Assembly (NCBI GenBank): GCA_947632625.1
Contig: CANRPZ010000026.1
Coordinates: forward strand, 1 to 13,415
Reading direction: 5' to 3'
Source of the DNA: an uncultured Bacilli bacterium
Lineage (GTDB): Bacteria; Bacillota_I; Bacilli_A; RF39; UBA660
DNA length: 13,415 nt
Shown here one piece after another: positions 13,358 through 13,415 of this stretch. The notes under the pieces are model-generated. The model did no database searches and was not told where the DNA came from. It was given only the letters and a program-made list of their open reading frames with translations. The translations under genes were made by a program, and so were the position numbers. How positions within the stretch are numbered: the first letter of the stretch is position 1; each line of letters opens with the position of its first letter.

Positions 13358-13415
13358 AATAAAAAGAAAGTAGAAAAAAGAAAGAAATTCTAGTTTTTTA
13401 AATGTCAAAAGAATA

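Overview
The DNA is very AT-rich, uses the standard genetic code (TGG for Trp, TAA, TAG and TGA as stops), has strong AGGAGG-type ribosome binding sites, many extended -10 promoters and compact intrinsic terminators. Together with the protein families seen, this points to a low-GC Bacillota chromosome, probably a Bacilli or Erysipelotrichia-like gut or host-associated lineage. The species cannot be named from the sequence.

Layout. Positions 1-540 hold the 3' end of a YoeB-type toxin gene, a short sequence identical to a typical tmRNA 3' end (possible attachment site), a bidirectional terminator and a minus-strand coding relic. A YetF/DUF421 membrane protein (540-1214, minus) is divergent from a small unknown protein (1358-1708). 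Positions 1739-5019 carry a two-component system closest in appearance to CiaRH of streptococci, followed by an HtrA-type membrane-anchored serine protease. A stand-alone FabG-like dehydrogenase follows (5105-5845). A MepA-like MATE exporter (6183-7586) has a structured, terminator-containing leader. A DUF2798 membrane protein (7718-8260) has its own long structured leader. Then come a small lipoprotein (8340-8801), a membrane-bound XRE regulator (8959-9669), an anchored extracytoplasmic protein (9805-10506), a CopA-type Cu+ ATPase (10571-12769), a histidine-kinase C-terminal relic (12911-13000) and a truncated FtsX/MacB-like ABC permease start (13067-13357).

How the parts work together. The clearest system is a small regulon. 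An identical 17-base element, two TTTAAT half-sites one helical turn apart, sits exactly 10 bases before a -10 box at three places: before the response regulator, before htrA and before the truncated permease. This is the geometry known for CiaR and other OmpR/PhoB-type regulators, and htrA is a classic CiaR target, so I infer an autoregulated envelope-stress circuit.

A second theme is RNA control of exporters: the MATE gene and the DUF2798 gene each follow a strong promoter and a leader that can form a terminator. The MATE leader has loop-loop and antiterminator complementarity and may be a riboswitch of the guanidine-IV (mepA) type. A third theme is a pair of neighbours, the XRE membrane regulator and the anchored protein, that appear to share the same extracytoplasmic segment next to a copper ATPase. 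Several relics (385-516, 5870-5986, 12911-13000, 13067-13357) show that the region has been remodelled.
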